DNA of 64,000 nucleotides from a bacterium (GTDB taxonomy: Bacteria > Desulfobacterota > Desulfobulbia > Desulfobulbales > Desulfobulbaceae). The number at the start of each line of letters is the position of its first letter. Within the stretch, counting starts at the first letter, position 1. The stretch covers positions 1 through 64,000 of the forward strand of contig JAUNUN010000010.1 of the NCBI GenBank assembly GCA_030538155.1. The letters run 5' to 3'. Shown piece after piece: positions 53,819 to 63,267 of the stretch. The notes under the pieces are model-generated. The model was not told the origin of the DNA and did not search any database. It saw nothing but the letters and a program-made list of their open reading frames with translations. The translations under genes were made by a program, and so were the position numbers.

Positions 53819-55522
53819 TTAAAGGCTTTGGTCACTGGTAAAAAATGAATACTCCAGATTTTTGACCAATAAAGACGTGTCAACTGAGACGACGTGTATA
53901 CCCATCAAACCATTGCCTGTTAATTTCCGTCCATCTGGATAAGAGCGATGTAAGGTAAAGGTCCCGCTCACATACGCACCTGCAGATTGTATTTCTACAC
54001 GAGAGATTTTGTAGTCAAGCATGAGAGTTTCAGATTCATTAAACAGCTGAACATATGAAGGCCATCGTTCAACTACAAGCTTACCATTTTCTCTTGCATC
54101 ACTCGCAAAAAAATACTTGAATGCACTCAAGCTGCGGCTATTATAGCCCAACACATACCTATCAACAAATGATCGCACTGCCTGTTCATCTACAAAACTC
54201 TCTTTTTTATAAGAATCCTGGTTAGCACCAGTGGCTGATTGCAATGCGGTATTTTTTTCAATATCCCCTTCTATTGTAGCAGCGGAACCTTCATTTCGGG
54301 CAGGAGCATCGTGATTTTTTGGGGTAGCGCCATTTTGCGATACTTCACCTACTGACCTGCTTTCCTTGATAGCAATATAATTCGTCGGCTTGATTTGAGT
54401 GATCTGTTGAGCATCACTTTTCAGCTCATCCGCTTGATTATGCACACCTTCGCTAAAATCAGAAATTGATGCAACAGGGCTCTTGTCAGAAACCTTAACG
54501 TGAACGGAAGGGGCGATTCCTTTACGTAAATCGTCAATTTCTTCCTGATTTGACACTGTCAGAATACTATCATGACCTGATATTTTTGTTGTCACCTCAG
54601 CCTGTTGTACTTTCTCCTTACAAGTAGCTTCGTTCTGGTCGACCGACTGCTGCATGTTTACTATTGCGACTTCATCAGTCTCCTTTGCAGAAGGTTGATT
54701 GGCAACAGGTATATCTGTATCTTGATCTGATGGCTTGAGTGGCAGAGTAGTACTTTCCACAAGATCTAATTTTTTAGTTGTACTCTTATTTTCTGATAGC
54801 GTTGATGCTGGAGAATGTTCAGGGGGTTGATCAGTATTTTTCTTCTGAACGACTGTATGCGCAGGGGTCAGTTGCCGCATCATAACGGCATTCTGGTAAG
54901 CTTTATCGCTCACTACAGCCAGTACAAACAAGAATACACAAGCTGTCAGGTACCAGATCATATTTTTTCGCCGTACCCTCTGCACCGCAGGATTCTTAAC
55001 CGGATTTTCCGGCCCTGTACTTACAGTTTCGTGCGGGTAAATTGGTGGTATGATTATAAAGTCATTCTCTTTTCTCTCCAAAAGATTGTGGTAAGCCTGG
55101 CTCAGTTCTACAAATTGCTCTGTTTTCCCGCCTCCTTCTCCTGCACTCGTATCCGGATGATACTGGTGTGCAAGTTTTCTGTACTGACGCTTTATTTCAT
55201 CCTTGCTCGCCCATGGCGAGAGTTGCAGAACCTGGTACTGCTTTCTGATCTGTGCGGGTATGCTTGTGTAATTGGTTAGAAGCTGGTTAATTTTCTCAAC
55301 AAATTCAACTTCATCTACTCTTTTGACCAGGCAGGACTGTTTCAGCCATTTAAGGGTGGCAAGGTCCTGAATCTTTATTGCATGGACTACTTTCCCGACA
55401 ACCTTCAAATCCGGATCAGCCTCTAAAACATAGGAAAAAAATTCCTGGAATGGCTTGCCCGAAGAACGGAAAGCAATCAGTTTGAGGAGAAGGGCACGGT
55501 CTAGTTCACTGAGCATGGACAA
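53819..55522 (-). CDS. J-domain membrane protein with C-terminal NTF2-like domain
   Basis: An unusual 567-residue protein. Residues 1-90 are helical. A J domain follows with YQVLQLSPWASKDEIKRQYRKLA and HPD at 122-124, so it should stimulate a DnaK-type chaperone. One membrane helix lies at about 187-204. A long low-complexity Ser/Thr/Asn/Gln region runs to about 438. A C-terminal domain has FVDRYVLGYNSRSLSAFKYFF and VERWPSYVQLFNE, resembling SnoaL/NTF2-like domains. The J domain would be cytoplasmic and the C-terminal part periplasmic. Role in glycan export is inference. Confidence 0.7.
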   Translation of the reverse strand: MSMLSELDRALLLKLIAFRSSGKPFQEFFSYVLEADPDLKVVGKVVHAIKIQDLATLKWLKQSCLVKRVDEVEFVEKINQLLTNYTSIPAQIRKQYQVLQLSPWASKDEIKRQYRKLAHQYHPDTSAGEGGGKTEQFVELSQAYHNLLERKENDFIIIPPIYPHETVSTGPENPVKNPAVQRVRRKNMIWYLTACVFLFVLAVVSDKAYQNAVMMRQLTPAHTVVQKKNTDQPPEHSPASTLSENKSTTKKLDLVESTTLPLKPSDQDTDIPVANQPSAKETDEVAIVNMQQSVDQNEATCKEKVQQAEVTTKISGHDSILTVSNQEEIDDLRKGIAPSVHVKVSDKSPVASISDFSEGVHNQADELKSDAQQITQIKPTNYIAIKESRSVGEVSQNGATPKNHDAPARNEGSAATIEGDIEKNTALQSATGANQDSYKKESFVDEQAVRSFVDRYVLGYNSRSLSAFKYFFASDARENGKLVVERWPSYVQLFNESETLMLDYKISRVEIQSAGAYVSGTFTLHRSYPDGRKLTGNGLMGIHVVSVDTSLLVKNLEYSFFTSDQSL

Positions 55523-55530
55523 GGTCCCGG

Positions 55531-56781
55531 TTACATGTCTCGCTGAGATAGTGTGACCCCGGTAATCCAGAAGTCACCGCTCAAACGACTATCAATCTGC
55601 AGGCTCTGTTGACGCCTTAAGCGAAACAGTACGGCCTGACATTCTACCGGTGCCTGTATTTCCAATTGCACCTCCTGCCAGCCTCCGGTATCCGCATCAA
55701 TGATTGCGCTTTTACTACCGCTACCAGCACAGCCATAGGGTATCAACTCCACATACGGTCGTTGGTCGGTAGTGAGTTTCTCCCCTTTCCAGTAGCCGGA
55801 CAAATGATAGTTTTTGCCTCCCTCGACCGGGATGATCTGCGACACATGATGATATTGCACATTCTCCTGACCTGTGAAGCGCACATGCAAGGCATTGCCC
55901 GATTGTCTCGTATCCGGCTGGGCCTCAATGTTCCAAGAACACCCCTTGACGTCACTTATGCGCCAGCCAAAGGCACCCTGCAAGGGGGCGGCTGAAAAAC
56001 CGCCGTCATGGATCATCCCGCTGTCGGAGCCTGTAATTTCCGTCCAAGCCTGTTTAGCGATTTCCCATTCCTTTTGTGCGATAAGCTGGGAGATGAAACG
56101 AACCAACTCCTGCCTGGGAATATCGTCAAGTTGAGAAGAAATTTCCGGCCACAGCATAATGGCCTGCTGATTGCGGCCGGTCCTGACTGCATAGCTGAAA
56201 AGGGCAGGGATTTGCTTGTCCACATTTAACCGCAACTCCGGCATGGTAGGCCAGATTGTAAATGCCATGCGCATAGCATCGTTTTTGAGCTTACCGGCCA
56301 CATTGTCGATCAAATAAGGCAACTCCTGCGCAAGGATATCATTTCGACCAAGGCGATAGGCCAAAAGGGTCTTGTTCCAGGACCAGCGTTGTATTTCTTT
56401 TGTTTGCAGGGCAATGAAATCCAACACCCGGTTCGCGTCCTCCCTGTTCCCCCTATCGTCTTCCAAGCCGGCAATGCCGAGCCAGGCAGGTGGATAAAGA
56501 GGATTCAAGCTCAGCGCCTGCTGATAGGCATGCCTAGCCCTAGTCAAATTACCGCCGGCGCTGAGTTGTCCTGCATGCCAGGTGAGTAAAAGCGGGCTAT
56601 ACTGATATGCCTGCTCGGGTTTTTGGGTTGGCCGGTTGCTGTACTCGTACTGCAGATGCCAGGCAAGCCAAAACACGAAAAGTGCTGAGCCGCACAAAAG
56701 GCTGCACAGGAATGTACGGATCCACACAAACCGTTTTAGCGCAATCGCATGTTTACGCCTTGCCGGCCTTTCCGTAATCAT
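55531..56781 (-). CDS. Membrane-anchored TPR protein with C-terminal carbohydrate-binding-like domain
   Basis: The 416-residue protein has an N-terminal membrane anchor (about 23-45). TPR-like repeats follow (ARHAYQQALSLNPLYPPAWLGIAGLEDDRGNREDANRVLD). From about residue 255 a beta-rich region has FGWRISDVKGCSWNIEAQPD, NYHLSGYWKGEKLTT and VELIPYGC, resembling CBM-like jelly rolls seen in similar exopolysaccharide TPR proteins. It overlaps wzc by 29 bases. It could contact the glycan in the periplasm, but no activity is shown. Confidence 0.7.
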   Translation of the reverse strand: MITERPARRKHAIALKRFVWIRTFLCSLLCGSALFVFWLAWHLQYEYSNRPTQKPEQAYQYSPLLLTWHAGQLSAGGNLTRARHAYQQALSLNPLYPPAWLGIAGLEDDRGNREDANRVLDFIALQTKEIQRWSWNKTLLAYRLGRNDILAQELPYLIDNVAGKLKNDAMRMAFTIWPTMPELRLNVDKQIPALFSYAVRTGRNQQAIMLWPEISSQLDDIPRQELVRFISQLIAQKEWEIAKQAWTEITGSDSGMIHDGGFSAAPLQGAFGWRISDVKGCSWNIEAQPDTRQSGNALHVRFTGQENVQYHHVSQIIPVEGGKNYHLSGYWKGEKLTTDQRPYVELIPYGCAGSGSKSAIIDADTGGWQEVQLEIQAPVECQAVLFRLRRQQSLQIDSRLSGDFWITGVTLSQRDM

Positions 56782-59044
56782 AGTTGTAACTGTAGTATTT
56801 ATACCCCCCGTATCCCTTTAAGCCGCTGTTTTTACCGCTCTTATTGATAATCGTGCCGAGCAGGCGTCCATTGACGTGGGCAATGGAGTTCTTGAAATGT
56901 TTAACCCCTTCGCGTGGAGTACTGCCTTCAACGCTAATGAGAATGACGCCATCCACGATATGGGCCAAGTTGAGAATTTCGGCGAAACCCTGATATGGCG
57001 GGCCATCCAGGATGATCCGATCATACCGCTGCGAGACAAAATCAAGCAAGGTACGCATCCGTTTTGAGGCCAGCAACTCTGCAGGGTTGGGCGGCAATGG
57101 CCCGCTGGTGATAAAGTCCAGGCCATGGTACTGCTCATGATGAACAATAACTTCATTCAACTTGTTTAAGCCGGTAAGCACATTAGTCAAACCTTTGCTC
57201 TGCTGCGGCAAGTCAAAGGTTCGATGCAGGCTTGGCTTACGCAAATCCACATCAATCAGCAGACAACGCTCTCCTTCGCCAAGGAAAGATAGAGCCATGT
57301 TGACGGAGAGCGACGATTTACCGGCACCTGGTAATATACTTGTTATCAGCAAAGTTTTAGGTTGCGCATCAGCTGCCGACAGGCGAACCGAGGTCATAGT
57401 CGTGCGCATTGCTTCCGCTACGGGCGAACGAGGATCCTGATAGTATTTAAAAGCAATCGCCTGCCGGCCATCGTCCCCCTCTTTGGCAAATGGAATCAGA
57501 CCAAGAACGGAGATTTTGTATCTGCTGATAAATTCATCCGGCCCCTTGATGGTATTGTCGAAAAATTCAGTGAGAAAAGCGAGCCCAACTCCGCCCATGA
57601 GCCCTAAAGCTGCGCCAAGCAACAGATTCATTGCAACCTTTGGTTTAAATGGATACAGAGGGGGCCGGGCTGCATCGATAATTTGAATATTGGTCAATGC
57701 AGCGCCCACTGTTGCCTCAATTTCCTTGGATCGTTGCAGCAGGCTCTGGTAGATGGATTTGTTGGTTTCAACTTCCCGCTCGTAAATCTTGTACTGGATC
57801 GCCACTTTTTCAAGATCAAGCGCCCGGTCTTTCTGTACATTTGCCTGTTTTTCGAGTTCCTGCTCCACTCGCAGAGCCGTGTCATATTCATTTTTGATGG
57901 AGCTGAATATAGCCTGCCTTTCCACCATGATACGGCTGTTGAGATCATCCATTCTGGCCTTGAGCTGCCTCATTTTCGGATAGTCGGCCTTGAAGGTAAC
58001 GGCCAGGTTCTCGTATTCAGCCCTTAAGGTTGCGTGCTGATTTTTCAGATTTTGGATCAATTCATTTTCCATTATCTGGGTTAGCTCACCCGAAGCAGCA
58101 TTCCTGTTCTGCAAATAGCGCCCCTCTTTGGCTATGCGGTCTGCCCGGGCCTTGGCCAAAGACTCATTCAGCTCTTCCATTTGCTTGAAGGTCATATTCG
58201 TTTTCGGGTCTAACGAAACAACCCCGATTTTACGGGCGAATTCCTGCAGATCCTGCTCGGATTTTTCCAGCTTTATTTGCGCAGACTGGATCTGTTTATC
58301 CAGGTATCTGGCCGCATCCTGAGACGCCTTGATATTGCCGTCCATATGCATGTCAATAAATGCATCCATGCCGGCATTGACAATATCTGCTGAAAGCTTC
58401 GGATCAGGGCTAAAAAAACTGATGCGGACGAGTTCACTGTTTTTGACCGGTGACACTCCAAAGCGACCGTTGAATATTTTCAGAATACTATTTTGCGTTA
58501 TGCGTTCCTGCTCCTCCTCCGGCAGTATCGCGCGCGCATGGGCACCTGGATTTTCACTTCGAATGAGACCGCGCAGATGAGAAAACATTCCTGTGGATTC
58601 TTCGGCATTGTCTTTCACCTCGTTATTGAAAAGAGGTTGCTGAGACAGGGAAAGGCTTGCGATGACGCGATTGGCCAATTGCTCGCTTTTCAACATTTCA
58701 ACCTGGGTCTGCTGAAATTCCATGGTTTTGAGTGCAGTGGATTCCAGGTTATCAAACTTGGTGACCGTGTTTACCTGTTGTGCAATTTTAATCGAGCCAA
58801 TCGCATTAAATTGTGGCGTCCGGGTAAACGTGTACAGAGCGGCAACAAAAAAACAGAGAAACAAAACAGAGAGGATAAGCCATTTTCGGCGGATCAAGAC
58901 ATCCAGCAGTTCCCGCAGATCAATCTCATCATCTAGCTCAGCACCAAGAGTATCCAGAACCTCTTCGCTGGGCAGACGATTGGTGTAGCGCTGGGGCAAG
59001 TACTTGCTTTCGTTGGCAGGGGGGGGTTGCTCAATTTGCTGCAT
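56753..59044 (-). CDS. wzc: Polysaccharide co-polymerase and tyrosine autokinase (Wzc-like)
   Basis: Controls chain length and export through cycles of autophosphorylation. The 763-residue protein has an N-terminal Wzz domain with a membrane helix (about 55-75), long coiled-coil helices at about 240-430, a second helix near 478-500, then a BY-kinase domain with Walker A ILPGAGKSS (about 567) and LLIDVDLRKPSLH. It closes with a tyrosine-rich tail YGGYKYYSYNYDYGKA. A PHP phosphatase lies directly upstream. The fused form is typical of proteobacterial Wzc. Confidence 0.92.
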   Translation of the reverse strand: MQQIEQPPPANESKYLPQRYTNRLPSEEVLDTLGAELDDEIDLRELLDVLIRRKWLILSVLFLCFFVAALYTFTRTPQFNAIGSIKIAQQVNTVTKFDNLESTALKTMEFQQTQVEMLKSEQLANRVIASLSLSQQPLFNNEVKDNAEESTGMFSHLRGLIRSENPGAHARAILPEEEQERITQNSILKIFNGRFGVSPVKNSELVRISFFSPDPKLSADIVNAGMDAFIDMHMDGNIKASQDAARYLDKQIQSAQIKLEKSEQDLQEFARKIGVVSLDPKTNMTFKQMEELNESLAKARADRIAKEGRYLQNRNAASGELTQIMENELIQNLKNQHATLRAEYENLAVTFKADYPKMRQLKARMDDLNSRIMVERQAIFSSIKNEYDTALRVEQELEKQANVQKDRALDLEKVAIQYKIYEREVETNKSIYQSLLQRSKEIEATVGAALTNIQIIDAARPPLYPFKPKVAMNLLLGAALGLMGGVGLAFLTEFFDNTIKGPDEFISRYKISVLGLIPFAKEGDDGRQAIAFKYYQDPRSPVAEAMRTTMTSVRLSAADAQPKTLLITSILPGAGKSSLSVNMALSFLGEGERCLLIDVDLRKPSLHRTFDLPQQSKGLTNVLTGLNKLNEVIVHHEQYHGLDFITSGPLPPNPAELLASKRMRTLLDFVSQRYDRIILDGPPYQGFAEILNLAHIVDGVILISVEGSTPREGVKHFKNSIAHVNGRLLGTIINKSGKNSGLKGYGGYKYYSYNYDYGKAGKA

Positions 59045-59063
59045 AGTGACACGGCTTCCTGTT

Positions 59064-59789
59064 TCAAGACATTAAAAGAGCAAGAGGATTATCCACACAA
59101 AGATGTTGAACATTCTTTTTACCGATCAACTCCTCAAGTCGGCCCCATGCTGTCGCGTCGGGTGGTTTTCTGCCGGTTGAAGAATGGGCATCCGAGGCCA
59201 GAAAGTGCGCCTGTTGCGTTTGCACCAGGTGCAAGGCAAGTCGATGCCGTTTGGATTGAGGAGGGGCCAAAAGACTGTCCATTGTAAGTTGTATGCGGAC
59301 ACCCTGGTTGATCAGAGCCAGCAAGTCTACGGGATTGCTCTGAAAATAACTAATCCGCTCAGGGTGGGCTATAATTGGAACCAGTTCATTTCGCAGCATA
59401 AACTGGACTGACGCAACCAACTCTTCCTGGGTTCCGTGGAAGGATGGTTCCAGCAGAAATATATTTCCTTTGCCGCCAAGCGGTAAGAGTATTCCTTGTG
59501 CAAAAAGATCCGGCATGCGGAATGAGCAAGCAATCTCCATACCTGGATGAACAATGAGATTTATTCGGTTTTTATTTAAAGTCGCCTGCAATTTTTGCAC
59601 AGATTGCACTACCATCTCGGCAGAATTCGCCCAAGCAGTTCCATTGATAAAGTGTGGTGTAGCGATGACGTGATGTACACCTTGAGAGGCATACATTTGT
59701 GCCATTTTTATACTTTCATCAACAGTCGATGGCCCATCGTCCAATCCCGGCAAAATATGGCAGTGTATATCAACAAGATCTTGTAACAT
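59064..59789 (-). CDS. PHP-family tyrosine phosphatase (CpsB/Wzb-like)
   Basis: Removes phosphate from tyrosine kinases such as Wzc. The 241-residue protein has metal ligands in the N-terminal IHCHILPGLDDGP (H9, H11), GVHHVIATPHFING, the HPGMEIAC motif, VPIIAHPERISYFQ, and FLASDAHSSTGRKPP at the end. This matches the CpsB/YwqE PHP group rather than low-molecular-weight Wzb. It is 19 bases upstream of the kinase gene, as expected of an opposing pair. Confidence 0.92.
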   Translation of the reverse strand: MLQDLVDIHCHILPGLDDGPSTVDESIKMAQMYASQGVHHVIATPHFINGTAWANSAEMVVQSVQKLQATLNKNRINLIVHPGMEIACSFRMPDLFAQGILLPLGGKGNIFLLEPSFHGTQEELVASVQFMLRNELVPIIAHPERISYFQSNPVDLLALINQGVRIQLTMDSLLAPPQSKRHRLALHLVQTQQAHFLASDAHSSTGRKPPDATAWGRLEELIGKKNVQHLCVDNPLALLMS

Positions 59790-59857
59790 TTAGCATACTA
59801 TTTAAAAAATTGAGTGGATCCTTTTATATCGATAAAAATTTATCTTCCTAATTTTAT

Positions 59858-61306
59858 CTACGCTGACTGCGTAAAATCCGTTTTATAATTTGACATACAA
59901 TACCTATGCATGATCGATATCTGGGCCAACAAAACAGCAACATAATATAGATTTACAGGCAGACGCCAACCGAAGTCTACTGTTCCGTGCAACAAAAATC
60001 CTATCAGCGAACACCAGGCCGCACACCCTATAACGATTCTTGACTGATACTGAGAGGGATTATTTCGAATTTTTATAATATAAGAACAACTACGCTTCAG
60101 ATATAAGGCGATTAAAAGAATAAAGATACAGCCTAAGGGGATTCCTAATTCTATGAAAATTTCCAGAAATTCGTTATGGGCATGATCAAAATGAATCGTC
60201 CCAGGAAAATTTTTTAAATACAATGGCGACAGCACCGTATACGCACCCAATCCAATCCCTGTAGACCAGTGGTCCCACAGCAGAGGCATGCTCGCCGCAT
60301 ACAGTTGCAGTCGTGTTAAGCCGGATTCTTCAATGGTGCTGAAACGTTCCCAGATGACTGAAAAATCGAGAAAGAGACTCAGAAGAAGAAACATGCCTAA
60401 AAAGACGCCAAAAAACGCCTTCCGGTTCCCACGCGGCACAGGTAAAACTACCAGTAAGGCTGCCCCAATACCGATAAGCGAGAGAATTGCACCTCTGGAG
60501 AGGGAAAAAACCACTGCCGCCATCATAAGCACCGCAGCAAAGAGTAAGGCATATGTTTCCCAGGGCATGGCAAATGCGCGGAGGAGTTCTCTACCAAATG
60601 ATTTGCTTGTTTGGGGGATGTTGACCGCTTTATGCTTCGCCCGAACCAGGAAATACAGGGCCAGTCCCCAAGCCTGGGGCCAGCACAGGTTGAGCAGGGC
60701 CCCATAATGATTTGTATAAATGATGGTGCCATGCGCAGCCCTGGAAGAGATGGGCAACCATAAGACACCCAGCTTTGGGTTTATGAACTGAAAAACACCG
60801 TACATGGCTTCCAGAGCACCGACACTGATGAGCACCACGCATGCGATCCGGTGACGTGAACGCCCTTCCTTGCCTGTAAAAGCCTTTTCGGCAAGCATAA
60901 AGAGTGGAATTGCAGAGACATACAGAGCCAGATGGAATAATGACACTGTGCCCAAATAACTCGTAGCTGCAAATCGTATTTCCGTATGCGCCAAAGAATT
61001 GACCGCCTCCAGCCAATAAAAACGCATAGGCGCAAGGTACTGCAGCCAGGAAAGGGGCAGAGGAAGAGATTGGAGCAGCACAAAAAAAAAGAGCAAAAAC
61101 CACAAACTGGTTGTTATATGCCCCCCTGTCTCTTGGGGCGGATCAAGCCAGACAGCAACCGCTGCGTACAACAGCAACAGACCGACGACTACTCCCTGAA
61201 CAAGCGGGTGAATGCTGCCAAAAAAAATGGGAATAAAGGCTAGAAGAATAAGCAGGTAATAAAAAGAAACCCGCTGGAACAATCCTCGTTCCCGCTTGAA
61301 GGACAT
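59858..61306 (-). CDS. O-antigen ligase (WaaL)-family membrane protein
   Basis: The 482-residue protein has about twelve hydrophobic segments and the large-loop motif DHWSTGIGLGAYTVLSPLYL, with HFDHAHNEFLEIFIELGIPLG typical of WaaL/RfaL-like proteins. This is the second polymerase/ligase-type protein in the cluster besides that at 47163-48473. It could be the polymerase while the other is a ligase, or the reverse. It begins 6 bases after wza ends. Confidence 0.83.
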   Translation of the reverse strand: MSFKRERGLFQRVSFYYLLILLAFIPIFFGSIHPLVQGVVVGLLLLYAAVAVWLDPPQETGGHITTSLWFLLFFFVLLQSLPLPLSWLQYLAPMRFYWLEAVNSLAHTEIRFAATSYLGTVSLFHLALYVSAIPLFMLAEKAFTGKEGRSRHRIACVVLISVGALEAMYGVFQFINPKLGVLWLPISSRAAHGTIIYTNHYGALLNLCWPQAWGLALYFLVRAKHKAVNIPQTSKSFGRELLRAFAMPWETYALLFAAVLMMAAVVFSLSRGAILSLIGIGAALLVVLPVPRGNRKAFFGVFLGMFLLLSLFLDFSVIWERFSTIEESGLTRLQLYAASMPLLWDHWSTGIGLGAYTVLSPLYLKNFPGTIHFDHAHNEFLEIFIELGIPLGCIFILLIALYLKRSCSYIIKIRNNPSQYQSRIVIGCAAWCSLIGFLLHGTVDFGWRLPVNLYYVAVLLAQISIMHRYCMSNYKTDFTQSA

Positions 61307-61312
61307 GACGGA

Positions 61313-62341
61313 TCAATTGGAGCGCGGATTCTTAAAATTGACCCCAGTTCCCAACAACCCCAAGGAAAAGCCCGATCCTGAAATCAGGGTGCCCATCGCA
61401 CTGGACTCGGCAAAAATGATGTCCTGATCCTCCAGAAGAAGGCTGTCTCCCAGCCCGCCCTGGAGATCACTGTAGCTGATGCTGATAATTGCGCGCTCCT
61501 TGCCGTCTCCCATGTAGCGAATCAGTTTTATGCTCTCGTCGTTTGCATAAGACGCCAAGCCGCCCGCCAGAGCTATTCCCTCAGTGACGGTCATTTTACT
61601 ATGACTAATCGCATACGTTCCGGGCTTACGCACAGCTCCATCCACAAACACCTGGCCAGCCTCGGGGATAAAAATAACATCTCCGCCCTGGATGACCATA
61701 TTCTGCGCCATATTGCCTTGCTTTATCAACTCATTGAGGTCGACAAGGTAATTGATGTATTTACCAGCCGCCTCATCCTGTCTGTTCACATAGGCCATTG
61801 CGCCGGCCTTGTCTGTCAGGCCATTGCCGATAGCAATAACATCAAGTAAGCGGCGCTTGGCAACATAGTCATATGTCCCTGGTTTCTGGAGAGCCCCCAC
61901 CAAGGTGATTTGTTTGCTCATATGCTCCTTGATGTACACGGTCACATGCGGATCGTGTAAATAGGATCGCTGATACAGCTCTTCAATTTTCTGCTCCGCC
62001 TCGGCGGCGGTCAGATTAGCAACCTGCACATTGTTAATCAGCGGCAGGCTCACAAATCCACGGGAAGAAACGCGCGCCTCGCTGTTAAGATCCGGTGTCT
62101 CAAATACAGTGACTACTATGAGATCCCCGGCACCCAACAGGTAATCGCCCGGATCATCTGACACTGCGACCGGAGCCGGAACCGAAGTAGCTGCTTCCCT
62201 GGTCTTTTTCTCCTGCTGCTGTTGAGCGTGTATTTCCTGAAATCGCCCTACATCGGTCGTTGCTTTGAACTGCTCTCCGCCACAACCGACAAAGAAAAAG
62301 ACCAGGCCCACGCAAAGCAAAAAAATCAGTTTTTTGACCAT
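61313..62341 (-). CDS. wza: Polysaccharide export lipoprotein (Wza-like)
   Basis: Forms the outer-membrane export channel. The 342-residue protein has a lipobox FFVGC (C20), then the export-protein domain GDYLLGAGDLIVVTVFETPD, SEARVSSRGFVSLPLINNVQVAN, and SLBB-like repeats QITLVGALQKPGTYDYVAKR and GQVFVDGAVRKPGTYAISHS. The ATG at 62341 starts the lipoprotein signal; the frame extends 13 codons upstream. It pairs with the Wzc kinase for export. Confidence 0.92.
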   Translation of the reverse strand: MVKKLIFLLCVGLVFFFVGCGGEQFKATTDVGRFQEIHAQQQQEKKTREAATSVPAPVAVSDDPGDYLLGAGDLIVVTVFETPDLNSEARVSSRGFVSLPLINNVQVANLTAAEAEQKIEELYQRSYLHDPHVTVYIKEHMSKQITLVGALQKPGTYDYVAKRRLLDVIAIGNGLTDKAGAMAYVNRQDEAAGKYINYLVDLNELIKQGNMAQNMVIQGGDVIFIPEAGQVFVDGAVRKPGTYAISHSKMTVTEGIALAGGLASYANDESIKLIRYMGDGKERAIISISYSDLQGGLGDSLLLEDQDIIFAESSAMGTLISGSGFSLGLLGTGVNFKNPRSN

Positions 62342-62445
62342 GAGTATCACCAGGATCAGCCAAAAAAAACGTAAGGCCACTTTTAAGTGCAGGTGACCTT
62401 ACGCGATCCGAAAGATTCGAAATTCGTTACAAACAGGTTACTTAG

Positions 62446-63267
62446 TTACTTAGACGGACTTGCAGCAGGTGCAGGCTTGGGACGAGACTTGCTAGGCGTA
62501 GTACCACTGACCGGACTTGCCGGCGGCTGTGCCGGCGACGACGGAGTGCCTGTCACATTGCTAGCCTTGGACCCGTCATTATCATCAGCAATCAGGGCCG
62601 CCACCAGCCCAGCGGTAACGAGCCCGCCAAATACTGCTGGACCTACCCAAGGAGGGGTTCCGCTCCCAACTGCTGCGCCTCCTCTGCTCGAACCTGCGGC
62701 TACCGCAGCAGCGCCCGCATTGTAATTATCAGCACTAGGCATTTCACTAACAGCCAGTTGGATTTTATGGTTGGCGTCAACGATCTGCTCACCATTAGCC
62801 GTGGTGAAGACCATCTGACCCTCGGTCACACCGATTTCAGTCGCTCCATCCGGCCCAACCTGAGCCCAGCCGCGCACAGCAGACTCTGCCGAGGCGGAAA
62901 AGACGACCCCTGCAGTAGTGTACGTGCCCTGCGGAGTGTGGAAGGTAATGGTGCGTGCAGCGCTTGTAATTGTAAAGTCGACCCGACCCTCGGACAAAAA
63001 GAGATCGAAGTTGCGCTCGTCATCGCGAACCGCAAGCTTGGTTTGATCATTTGCCAGAAAACGGATACCTGAAGATTGAACTGTGCATTGCCCGTTACAG
63101 ACCAGCATGCTGTCTTCGCTAACCTGACTCTCACCCGTCAACCGCTCGACCACCTTGCCGTCTTTATACACCCCAATATTTCCGCTCCCGGTAATACCAG
63201 CTGCGAAAAGCGCATTGGCAGGTATAAAAGTCGCAATTAATGCCCATGCTACTAATGTTTTCTTCAT
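62446..63267 (-). CDS. Secreted FecR-domain protein opening the polysaccharide cluster
   Basis: The 273-residue protein has a signal peptide (1-22). A FecR-like domain follows with KDGKVVERLTGESQVSEDSML, DDERNFDLFLSEGRVDFTI, FHTPQGTYTTAGVVFSA and EGQMVFTT. A Gly/Ala-rich hydrophobic stretch (about 195-225) and a Pro/Ser tail end it. GGAGG lies ahead of the ATG. Such proteins occur beside polysaccharide export genes; here it is the first gene of the cluster. Its role, perhaps envelope sensing or wall attachment, is unproven. Confidence 0.8.
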   Translation of the reverse strand: MKKTLVAWALIATFIPANALFAAGITGSGNIGVYKDGKVVERLTGESQVSEDSMLVCNGQCTVQSSGIRFLANDQTKLAVRDDERNFDLFLSEGRVDFTITSAARTITFHTPQGTYTTAGVVFSASAESAVRGWAQVGPDGATEIGVTEGQMVFTTANGEQIVDANHKIQLAVSEMPSADNYNAGAAAVAAGSSRGGAAVGSGTPPWVGPAVFGGLVTAGLVAALIADDNDGSKASNVTGTPSSPAQPPASPVSGTTPSKSRPKPAPAASPSK

